A DNA stretch of 6,357 bases, taken from the NCBI GenBank assembly GCA_016932075.1, contig JAFGDP010000049.1, forward strand, positions 1 to 6,357. Direction: 5' to 3'. The notes beneath the pieces are model-generated. The model did not search any database, was not told the origin of the DNA, and was given only the letters and a program-made list of their open reading frames with translations. Positions 1-5,340 of this stretch are shown in pieces (positions within the stretch are counted from its first letter, which is position 1; every line of letters begins with the position of its first letter). Origin of the DNA: Chitinispirillaceae bacterium (GTDB lineage Bacteria > Fibrobacterota > Chitinivibrionia > Chitinivibrionales > Chitinispirillaceae). A program made the position numbers and the translations under genes.

Positions 1-2
1 AT

Positions 3-164
3 GACATCGAAGTGCTGCTCCAGAGCATCGACCTCATAACCGTGGAACTCGGCATGGACAACGCGCGGCTCGGCGAAAACGCGGCCATCGGCGACGCGTC
101 CGGCGCAATCGAGGCAAAATCCATGCTTCTGGAGGGAAGAAGCTGCAGGGGGATAGTTGAATAG
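3..164 (+). CDS. 3' end of an unrecognised protein-coding gene (partial)
   Basis: The reading frame is open from the left edge to a TAG at 162-164 and gives the last 53 residues of a protein whose start lies outside the window. Third codon positions are mostly G or C, as in the BrkB-like gene at the right end, and the composition is protein-like: an acidic helix-like start (DIEVLLQSIDLITVELGM), then NARLGENAAIGDASGAIEA. The LGENAAIGD stretch faintly recalls hexapeptide-repeat turns, but it is too short to assign a fold. I do not recognise the family and propose no function. The minus-strand frame across the same bases is very arginine/proline-rich and looks like a shadow. The next plus-strand coding sequence is more than 200 bases away, so this gene probably ends its transcription unit. 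Confidence 0.7.
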   Translation, partial: DIEVLLQSIDLITVELGMDNARLGENAAIGDASGAIEAKSMLLEGRSCRGIVE

Positions 165-168
165 TTGA
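153..168. repeat. short tandem repeat ATAGTTGA x2 overlapping a stop codon
   Basis: ATAGTTGA occurs twice back to back, followed by a purine-rich AAAGATGAAAAG stretch. The first copy encodes the last residues of the upstream gene, and the second contains its TAG stop. It may be no more than a local duplication. Confidence 0.4.
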
Positions 169-201
169 AAAGATGAAAAGAAAAGGACCCGCCCGGACCT
201 C

Positions 202-222
202 AGTATCCCCATGCCTGATACT
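202..222 (+). terminator. weak hairpin, possible terminator of the left-edge gene
   Basis: AGTATC and GATACT form a perfect 6-bp stem around a 9-base loop, about 38 bases after the stop of the left-edge gene. It is followed by CATTTAAT rather than a run of T, so it is not a convincing intrinsic terminator. Confidence 0.2.
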
Positions 223-271
223 CATTTAATCCATTCCTGTTACTCAGGTTACACATTCCCGGTACACAGGC

Positions 272-394
272 TCACCGCGCCGCTTCTTTGAGAAGGGAGC
301 GGACGCGCTCGTCCTGGTCAACCAGAAGCCCCCCAGATCCGGCGCTGTTTTTTGACCGCTTCGAGTTCCTCTTTGGTGGCTGTTTTGGACGCGC
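272..394 (-). pseudogene. possible decayed minus-strand gene end
   Basis: Read on the minus strand, two frames carry protein-like, GC3-biased sequence that joins at a run of six G (329-334 on the plus strand). One frame gives TATKEELEAVKKQRRIWG, then a stop at 318-320. The other gives LLVDQDERVRSLLKEAAR, then a stop at 272-274. Removing one G would join them into a charged, helix-like C-terminus. The piece stops at the AT-rich island starting near 395, as if the rest were displaced or lost. The second frame is also open without any correction (a basic, proline/serine-rich stretch leads into it), so the frameshift is not proven. No family was recognised. It could be chance. Confidence 0.3.
389..394. 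repeat. left copy of 6-bp direct repeat ACGCGC flanking the AT-rich island
   Basis: ACGCGC here is repeated exactly at 896-901. The base composition changes sharply at both copies: GC-rich outside, AT-rich inside. This could be a target-site duplication or the junction of an insertion. Six bases of GC-rich sequence can also match by chance. Confidence 0.35.
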
Positions 395-598
395 GTGTCA
401 GAACTTCAAGCATTAGCAATTCAAGATGGCATTCCTTACCAGACTTTAATGTCAAGTGTCCTTCATAAATATGCTACTGGTCGATTTAAAGACAGGTTTA
501 AATTGATAGGCAGAACAGATTTTGGAAGGAAACTATGCATCATTTTTCAATTGAAACCCAATCGAATTGTTCGAATAATTACCGGATGGGAGGTTTAA
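395..598 (+). pseudogene. chimeric toxin-antitoxin remnant (antitoxin tail fused to toxin tail)
   Basis: This 67-codon frame starts at a GTG and has two unrelated halves. Residues 2-34 resemble the C-terminus of CopG/ribbon-helix-helix-type antitoxins (IPYQTLMSSVLHKYATG, then RFKDR) without the DNA-binding N-terminus. Residues about 35-67 resemble the C-terminus of small BrnT/DUF4258-like toxins (KLIGRTDFGRKLCIIFQ, then VRIITGW), without the N-terminal half. The likely origin is a deletion joining two modules. TTTAAA occurs on both sides of the join (near 485 and 498), a possible microhomology. The GTG lies directly at the left repeat and shows no good Shine-Dalgarno, so this frame is probably not translated efficiently. 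It is far more AT-rich than its surroundings, suggesting horizontal origin. Family assignments are from recalled motifs. Confidence 0.6.
588..593 (+). promoter_or_regulatory. ribosome binding site for the antitoxin-like gene
   Basis: GGGAGG, continued by T, lies inside the last codons of the toxin remnant, 9 bases before the ATG at 603. This overlap is typical of coupled toxin-antitoxin operons and supports 603 as the start. Confidence 0.6.
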
Positions 599-602
599 CG
601 TC

Positions 603-893
603 ATGAATGCGATAAAAAGAATTAAAACCAGTTCAAAGCAAAGAAAAATAGATGCTATTGTTAAGGGGCAAGCATTTGATGATGATGCATGGGAACTTGA
701 ATCTGAAGCTGATTCGAATACGAAGCCAACGCCTATTCGTTTAAGTTCAAGAACAATAAGGAGAGCAAAATTTTTTGCACGTATTTATAAACAACGCGGA
801 TATCAAAGCTGGTTAAAAAGAGTAATAGAAGACAGAATAAATACCGAATATGAAATGTACAAAAAATTAAAGAAACACACGGAAAACCGTTAG
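603..893 (+). CDS. small antitoxin-like protein (CopG/BrnA-like), partner of the broken toxin
   Basis: A complete 96-residue, lysine/arginine-rich protein begins four bases after the stop of the toxin remnant. Residues 1-40 are a linker-like segment with an acidic patch (FDDDAWELESEAD). Residues about 43-80 look like a ribbon-helix-helix or related DNA-binding unit: a short beta strand (KPTPIRLS), a helix (RTIRRAKFFARIYKQ) and a second helix (GYQSWLKRVIEDRI). A basic tail follows. Toxin first and antitoxin second is the order used by BrnT/BrnA-type modules, in which the antitoxin binds the toxin and represses the shared operon. Here the toxin gene is truncated, so this would be an orphan antitoxin: harmless baggage, or able to neutralise related toxins encoded elsewhere. 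The original promoter was probably upstream of the lost sequence. Family assignment is by motif recall only. Confidence 0.65.
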   Translation: MNAIKRIKTSSKQRKIDAIVKGQAFDDDAWELESEADSNTKPTPIRLSSRTIRRAKFFARIYKQRGYQSWLKRVIEDRINTEYEMYKKLKKHTENR

Positions 894-895
894 CA

Positions 896-901
896 ACGCG
901 C
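896..901. repeat. right copy of 6-bp direct repeat ACGCGC flanking the AT-rich island
   Basis: This is the exact partner of 389-394. It lies 2 bases after the antitoxin-like stop codon, where the sequence changes from AT-rich to GC-rich. The distance between copies is 507 bases. Confidence 0.35.
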
Positions 902-939
902 TTGACGGTCCCCTTCCGCTTTTTCTTCCGGTCAATTTT
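902..939 (+). terminator. weak hairpin after the toxin-antitoxin remnant
   Basis: TTGAC (902-906) pairs with GTCAA (931-935), and two inner G-C pairs can form with one bulged G. TTTT follows directly. The loop of about 19 bases is long and the stem is short, so terminator activity is doubtful. Confidence 0.2.
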
Positions 940-1013
940 GAAGATACTGCGGAGCACGTATCAACAGATAACAAAATGTTTTTCCTGCCGTCAACGACAG
1001 TGTTTCAAATCAA

Positions 1014-1041
1014 TCCTCCTTTTCTCCTCGTCCTCCCTCCC
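1014..1041. other. 28-base pyrimidine-rich tract
   Basis: The plus strand is C/T for the whole stretch except for one G near 1030. The minus strand therefore has a G/A-rich run containing AAGGAGGA, which would resemble a Shine-Dalgarno but has no good start codon behind it. It probably belongs to the decayed region. Confidence 0.3.
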
Positions 1042-1069
1042 TTATCATTATGCGTATTTTATCGCTAAC

Positions 1070-1171
1070 TCATTTTTGCGGCTCGCTGGCGGTGCCGGGG
1101 TGAAATGATAAAAATAGAAATGCCGCCGTGCAAAACAGAAACGGCGCTTGGTAAAAACTCTGCGTACGCAT
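1070..1171 (-). pseudogene. truncated secreted-protein start: signal peptide followed by a stop
   Basis: On the minus strand an ATG at 1171-1169 starts a 33-residue frame with a classical Sec signal peptide. It has a short N-region (MRTQSFYQ), a hydrophobic core (FLFCTAAFLFLSF) and a polar end with a plausible cleavage site after GTAS. It ends at TGA 1072-1070, right after the predicted cleavage, so no mature protein remains. A consensus AAGGAG lies 7 bases before the ATG. This looks like the preserved 5' end of a secreted-protein gene whose body has decayed or been lost leftward, towards the AT-rich island. A run of five A immediately before the stop could mark a frameshift. It could also be a real tiny peptide, but that is less likely. 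Confidence 0.4.
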
Positions 1172-1178
1172 ACGCCTG

Positions 1179-1184
1179 CTCCTT
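1179..1184 (-). promoter_or_regulatory. consensus Shine-Dalgarno AAGGAG on the minus strand
   Basis: CTCCTT on the plus strand reads AAGGAG on the minus strand, with a 7-base spacer to the ATG at 1171. It is among the best ribosome binding sites in the window, yet it serves a frame of only 33 codons. Confidence 0.45.
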
Positions 1185-1429
1185 AGTTGATGATGGTAGA
1201 AAACAATCTGCCGACGATCCATCGTGCAGAGATGCCATTACGGTTTAGGAGACTGATTTTTCAGATGTTATAGATTCCAGATTCTACCGGTGTGCCAAGC
1301 TTCTGCGTGCTCTCCCCAGGTTTTTTAGATGCACCGATGGGGAAACGAAATCACAGGGACCTGTGTAAAAGTCAGTAACCGGAAGAAGCCCCGCCGAAAC
1401 AATACGGTATATCGCCGGCCAGTCTTATA

Positions 1430-1807
1430 TTACGAATAAGGAGCGCCCGCGAAACATTGGGAATGCTTGAACGCTTCAGGTTCTGTTTTCCCTAAACCAG
1501 GAGCTATAGAAAATCCGGGGCTGCTTTCCCGGGCCATGTGATCCAGGATCGGCATCATTACACCAACCTGATTTGCCGACTCGCTCTCCATGCCTCTAAC
1601 CTATTAAATTGCGAATGCGCTGCGTGAACTCCGGTGTTTGGGTAAGAGGGATGGATAGAGAGTTTTTCACAGCATTCAAGAATACGCCGTATTCATCTTT
1701 TCCAGGCCCATAGCGAATTTACTAGGTATATTATCTATGAAAAGCAAATTGAGTTCACTCTCTTTGAATACGTCTGAAAGATATGCGCGCGTCTCCAAGG
1801 AGCGCAA
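1430..1807 (-). pseudogene. frameshifted minus-strand gene remnant of unknown family
   Basis: Three successive minus-strand stretches in different frames look like real protein. First, 1807-1679 contains AYLSDVFKESELNLLFIDNI, then PSKFAMGLEK. Second, 1718-1599 contains KDEYGVFLNAVKNSLSIPLT and ends RIRNLIG. Third, 1591-1430 (53 residues from an ATG) contains NQVGVMMPILDHMARESSPG and ends CFAGAPYS. Adding one A to the run of four A (T on the plus strand) near 1697-1700 would join the first two smoothly at LEK-DEYGV. The ATG of the third piece has no proper ribosome binding site, so it is more likely an internal fragment. The remnant runs head-to-head with the peptidase gene at 1829. I do not recognise the family. 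Reading coherence in non-coding DNA is subjective, so chance is possible. Confidence 0.35.
1680..1694. promoter_or_regulatory. perfect dyad GAATAC-GCC-GTATTC, possible operator
   Basis: This is a 6+3+6 perfect inverted repeat about 135 bases upstream of the peptidase start. A further half-site-like GAATACG occurs at 1766-1772. Symmetry of this size suits a dimeric repressor or activator, but the dyad also lies inside the possible decayed minus-strand gene. No clear -35/-10 pair was found next to it. Confidence 0.25.
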
Positions 1808-1817
1808 TCACTTTTCC

Positions 1818-1824
1818 GGGGAGG
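1818..1824 (+). promoter_or_regulatory. ribosome binding site of the C25 peptidase
   Basis: GGGGAGG lies 4 bases before the ATG at 1829. The spacing is slightly short but the pairing is strong. The ATG is followed directly by a basic N-region and a hydrophobic core, which supports this start. Confidence 0.6.
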
Positions 1825-1828
1825 TCCA

Positions 1829-4800
1829 ATGTTGATACAAAGAAAAACATGGAGTGAAGGAATCGGCTGCTGCTCTTCCACTTTTACCTTCTGCGCGGCA
1901 GTTCTTTTTTTTGTTGCCACGCACTTAAGCGCGAAAACAACACTGCTTTCCTCCTCGGATGCGGGACAAACCGTGGAACTGAGGTTTGACGCGGGCGAGT
2001 ACACGCTGATCCCAATAATGCTAAACGGGGAGTCCTGCACGTTCATCGCGCATGCGGAAGGAGTCTATACCGAAGAAAAAGGGTTTCCCATGCTCCCTTA
2101 CCAAACCCAGAGCATTATTATACCGGGCGATGCGGCAATGGAATATGAAATCGTCGATAGTGTCATGGAGGAGATACCGGTGAGGAAAATCGTTCCTTCA
2201 AAGGGAAATCTTACCCGTGATATCGATCCCGCCGGCATACCCTATAGCTTCGACAATTTTTACAACCGGGACGAATGGTATCCCAAACGGACCCTATCGC
2301 TCGGCGAGCCCTATCTGCTCAACACCGTGCGCGGAATGGTCGTTACCTGCTTTCCATTTCAGTACAATCCGAAATCGGGGTTATTGCGGGTCACAACTTC
2401 GATTGTGATCAGGGTCTTTCAGGCCGGAGCGAGCGCGTCCAACACGCTCGCCTCGAACGAACGCGTTCAGGTTTCGCCCGGTTTTGACGCCCTGTTCGAG
2501 CGTCATTTTATCAACTATAAAGAAGCGCGGGAGTACTATACCTATGTCGCCGATGGCGACAAGATGATCGTTATCGCTACCGCCGCGCTCGCGGACGCGG
2601 TGAAGCCGCTCGTACTCTGGAAAAACCAGAAGGGCATCGCGACAACGCTCTATACATACCCAAGCGAAACCGGAGGAACCGGCGCCACCGCCTTGAAATC
2701 CTTTATTCAAAGTAAATTCACCGGCGATAAAATCACCTACATTCTGCTCGTAGGCGACGACACGCAGATCCCCACCATGACCGCGAGCAATGGTCTTTCC
2801 GATCCTTCGTATGTAAAACTCAACGGGAGCGACAATTATCCCGACGCGTTTATCGGACGTTTTTCGGCGCCGAGTACCACGGGAATTACCGCCATGGTCA
2901 ATAAAGTGCTTACCTATGCAAAGAATCCGGATCCGGCAAAAGAGTGGTACCAGAAAGCGACCGGCATCGCCTCGTCTCAGGGGCGCCCGCCGGACAAAGA
3001 ATGGATGGAGGGATTCAGAACGAAATTGATGAGCTACGGATACACCACCGTTGACCAGATCTACGACCCGGGCGCGACCGCGACCCAGGTGTCGAACGCC
3101 CTCAATAACGGACGAAGCTGGGTCAACTACATGGGCCACGGCAGCGCCACGAGTTGGGGAACATCTCGATTTTCCAGCACCAGTGTCGCTGGCCTGCAAA
3201 ATACGAACATGCTCCCTATTATCATATCGGTAGCATGCTATAACGGGCAGTTTAATAAAAATTGTATCGCCGAAGCGTTTACCACCGCCACGGAAAAAGG
3301 CGCGCTGGTCTTTATCGGTTCTTCGATTTCGATGGACTGGACTCCGCCGCAATACGCGATGCAGGAGATGGTCGAACAGCTCCTCACCACGGACAAATGC
3401 CTTTCAGCAGGCGCTATTTTTTACAATGGGGAATGCAAAATGCTCGACCGGGGCAGCAGCGGTATCAAGTCGTTCAACACCTGGATCTATTTCGGCGATC
3501 CGTCGGTGATGCATTTTACCAAAAAACCGGCCACCGTTTCCATGACCTACCCGCAAACCCTCGCGCCGGGGGCGCAGCAGGTTACCGTGTCCTTTGGCAA
3601 CGCGATTACCGGGCGTGTTTGCCTTTACAACCCTAAAAACGGCATCTTAGGATCTAAAATGATTTCACCCGCCGCCGCCTCGGTTACTATTCCAATCACG
3701 GTCGCCGCGGACGAGGATTCCATACTCCTCACCGCCACGCCCTTCAATAAAGTGCCGGTCGTCAGAGTCATCGACGTTCCGACCGGCCCCTTTCTTCGGG
3801 TCACCTCCCCGTCCGCGGGCGCAGTATTCAGTCCGGGTATGAGCGCTTCGATCCAATGGACCGCCGGCGGCGGAGCTTCGGTATCAGCGGTAAAGATCGA
3901 CTATAGTACCGACGGCGGTCAATCCTATACCGCAATCATTGCCTCGACATCCGGCTCCGGCCCGTACGAATGGGAGATTCCGGACGTCATGGAATCAAAC
4001 CGTTGCCTGGTACGGGTATCGCAGATGGGCGGAACGCTCTCCGGGATTTCCGGTATGTTTACCATAAAACAAAACCCATCGATTTCATTGGACGCCCAGT
4101 CGTTACCGGTCACTCTTCTGCCGAACGGCAAGGCTTCGCGCGGGATAAAAATTTCCAACTCCGGAAAAGGCGGTTTGACCTATGCGATTTCATCGGCCGG
4201 GGGCATCTGCAAAATATTGGTTAACGAGCTGTTTGTCAGCGCGACCGCGTTTTTCGACGGTTTCGAACTGTGGAACCGCGGCAAGGAGACGGACTTGAGC
4301 GGGTGGAAACTCGTATGGAACGATAACCAGAGCTCCTCCGGTTCCTGTACCTTTGCGCAAGGTTTCGTCTTTAAAAAGAACGGTACCCTCATCGTGATGG
4401 ACGACCAGACCAAAGCCAATGATTCGAACATGCTCTATGCCGGCTTGAACCTCTTATGGGACCGGAGCAATACCGATATTTCCGTTACCTTGATCGACAG
4501 CGACAGTGTAGGCGTTGATTTCGTCCGAAGCTCAGGCAGTCAGGATACGGCTCCGGCCGGTACCTCATGGCAAGGTCAGGGCATCGCTCTCTCGGCTGAT
4601 TATGTGTACCGCGCTTCAAACGACGATAACGATACCGCGGCCGACTGGAGGGCGAGCGCGAATGGAACGCCCAATGCCATCAATCCGGGGCAATCCGTCG
4701 CCTCGGCGAGCTGGATGACCCTAGAGGCAAGGGCTGAAGGCGGGGCTGTGGCTCCGCTCACCGACACGACGATCGGTATCGTGTTCGATGCCGCGGGACT

Positions 4801-5194
4801 AAGCGAGGGGATCTATCACGACACCTTGTTTATCGCGCACAATGATCCGGATCAACCGTCGCCGCTCATCGTACCGTGCATATTGACCGTATCGTCGAAT
4901 ACCGGCTTGCAGCTTGCCGCCTCGAGCGGACGCACCTCCATCTCCTGCCGTTATGCGAACAATGCTTCAGCGGTCTTTTTTGAGGTCATCGCTGCACCGG
5001 GAGCGCGGCATAGCGTGAAAATTTTCGATCTGCGAGGGCACTTGCTTTACGAACAAGCCGGATACCGGCTCATGCCATGGCGTTTGACCGGCAAAAACGG
5101 AAAAAAAGTCGGCCCGGGCAAATACTGCGCGATCGTACAGGTCAAAAACGGCGCTGTTTCGCAATCGAAAACCTTCATAGTCTCCGCTGATTGA
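1829..5194 (+). CDS. secreted gingipain-like cysteine peptidase (family C25) with lamin-tail and C-terminal sorting-type domains
   Basis: A 1121-residue extracellular peptidase precursor. In order: Sec signal peptide (about 1-35, hydrophobic core AAVLFFVAT, cleavage after LSA); C25 propeptide (about 36-240); C25 caspase-like catalytic domain (about 245-560) with His437 in YMGHGSATSWGTSRF, Cys470 in SVACYNGQF and a closing TWIYFGDPS; C25 C-terminal Ig-like domain (about 563-652, ending FNKVPVVRVIDV); another Ig-like domain (655-746); an Ig/BACON-like domain in two parts (752-790 and 957-1022) enclosing a lamin-tail-like domain (793-955, ILVNELF and DLSGWKL); and a FlgD-like/type IX-style domain (1025-1121, VKIFDLRG). 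In this family the Cys-His pair cleaves after Arg or Lys. By recalled RgpB alignment the S1 Asp is Asp389 and Trp284 matches Trp504, while Glu152 appears to be Gln384. Likely role: a secreted or surface-anchored protease. A PorU-type sortase is less likely given the lamin-tail insert. It looks monocistronic. Confidence 0.93.
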   Translation: MLIQRKTWSEGIGCCSSTFTFCAAVLFFVATHLSAKTTLLSSSDAGQTVELRFDAGEYTLIPIMLNGESCTFIAHAEGVYTEEKGFPMLPYQTQSIIIPGDAAMEYEIVDSVMEEIPVRKIVPSKGNLTRDIDPAGIPYSFDNFYNRDEWYPKRTLSLGEPYLLNTVRGMVVTCFPFQYNPKSGLLRVTTSIVIRVFQAGASASNTLASNERVQVSPGFDALFERHFINYKEAREYYTYVADGDKMIVIATAALADAVKPLVLWKNQKGIATTLYTYPSETGGTGATALKSFIQSKFTGDKITYILLVGDDTQIPTMTASNGLSDPSYVKLNGSDNYPDAFIGRFSAPSTTGITAMVNKVLTYAKNPDPAKEWYQKATGIASSQGRPPDKEWMEGFRTKLMSYGYTTVDQIYDPGATATQVSNALNNGRSWVNYMGHGSATSWGTSRFSSTSVAGLQNTNMLPIIISVACYNGQFNKNCIAEAFTTATEKGALVFIGSSISMDWTPPQYAMQEMVEQLLTTDKCLSAGAIFYNGECKMLDRGSSGIKSFNTWIYFGDPSVMHFTKKPATVSMTYPQTLAPGAQQVTVSFGNAITGRVCLYNPKNGILGSKMISPAAASVTIPITVAADEDSILLTATPFNKVPVVRVIDVPTGPFLRVTSPSAGAVFSPGMSASIQWTAGGGASVSAVKIDYSTDGGQSYTAIIASTSGSGPYEWEIPDVMESNRCLVRVSQMGGTLSGISGMFTIKQNPSISLDAQSLPVTLLPNGKASRGIKISNSGKGGLTYAISSAGGICKILVNELFVSATAFFDGFELWNRGKETDLSGWKLVWNDNQSSSGSCTFAQGFVFKKNGTLIVMDDQTKANDSNMLYAGLNLLWDRSNTDISVTLIDSDSVGVDFVRSSGSQDTAPAGTSWQGQGIALSADYVYRASNDDNDTAADWRASANGTPNAINPGQSVASASWMTLEARAEGGAVAPLTDTTIGIVFDAAGLSEGIYHDTLFIAHNDPDQPSPLIVPCILTVSSNTGLQLAASSGRTSISCRYANNASAVFFEVIAAPGARHSVKIFDLRGHLLYEQAGYRLMPWRLTGKNGKKVGPGKYCAIVQVKNGAVSQSKTFIVSAD

Positions 5195-5279
5195 CGCGCA
5201 AATCCGGGAGATGTCCATACCAAGATATTGGAACCGCGGAATACATTTCGGCGCAAACGCGCTCTTTGCCGCCGCACTA

Positions 5280-5309
5280 AGCGCGGGTGGCACTCTTCAT
5301 GCCCGCGCT
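5280..5309 (+). terminator. strong hairpin downstream of the peptidase gene
   Basis: AGCGCGGG (5280-5287) pairs perfectly with CCCGCGCT (5302-5309) around a 14-base loop, 85 bases after the peptidase stop. An alternative fold adds an inner GCA/TGC pairing. No T run follows (the next bases are GTGCACGGG), so it may act as an mRNA 3'-end stabiliser or a Rho-assisted stop rather than an intrinsic terminator. Confidence 0.4.
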
Positions 5310-5340
5310 GTGCACGGGAACTGAAAAAGCTGCGGTAGAT

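Larger units (their letters stand above)
894..1828. other. long gap without an intact gene; decayed minus-strand coding pieces
   Basis: No plus-strand frame here has convincing coding character. The longest one (902-1108, TTG start) has low-complexity Phe/Ser/Arg-rich composition and no usable ribosome binding site. The minus strand instead shows several short protein-like stretches in different frames, listed separately (1070-1171, 1430-1807). Between them, 1263-1350 reads FPIGASKKPGESTQKLGTPV and onward to a stop, and 1374-1427 reads RLAGDIPYCFGGASSGY before a stop. Small dyads occur at 1124-1146 (CGCCGT/ACGGCG), 1161-1170 (TGCGTACGCA) and 1540-1550 (GATCCAGGATC), with no evident function. 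I see no tRNA or known structured RNA. Confidence 0.45.

Noticed and set aside
902..1108. Plus-strand frame with TTG start after the antitoxin-like gene
   Set aside because: It has no ribosome binding site and low-complexity Phe/Ser/Arg composition. It crosses a pyrimidine tract and competes with more protein-like minus-strand readings.
1105..1248. 47-codon plus-strand frame beginning at an ATGA overlap, continuing in frame to 1368 past one TAG
   Set aside because: The peptide has no recognisable feature, and the opposite strand holds a clear signal peptide with a consensus ribosome binding site. It is probably chance.
1720..1740. TATATTAT as a -10 box for the peptidase promoter
   Set aside because: No acceptable -35 element lies 16-18 bases upstream. 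AT-richness alone is insufficient.
1737..1835. 32-codon plus-strand frame overlapping the peptidase start codon (possible leader peptide)
   Set aside because: It has a weak ribosome binding site and no regulatory codon pattern such as repeated rare codons, and it lies opposite the possible decayed minus-strand gene. It is not supported as a coupled leader.
1829..1940. Lipoprotein signal at the Cys14-Cys15 pair of the peptidase
   Set aside because: The cysteines precede the hydrophobic core, so this is not a lipobox. A standard Sec signal with cleavage after Ala35 fits better.
2381..3352. Long minus-strand open frame (323 codons) opposite the peptidase gene
   Set aside because: It lies wholly within the well-supported C25 coding sequence. 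Its composition is Arg/Gly-rich with no recognisable motif, as expected for a shadow produced by GC-biased codons.
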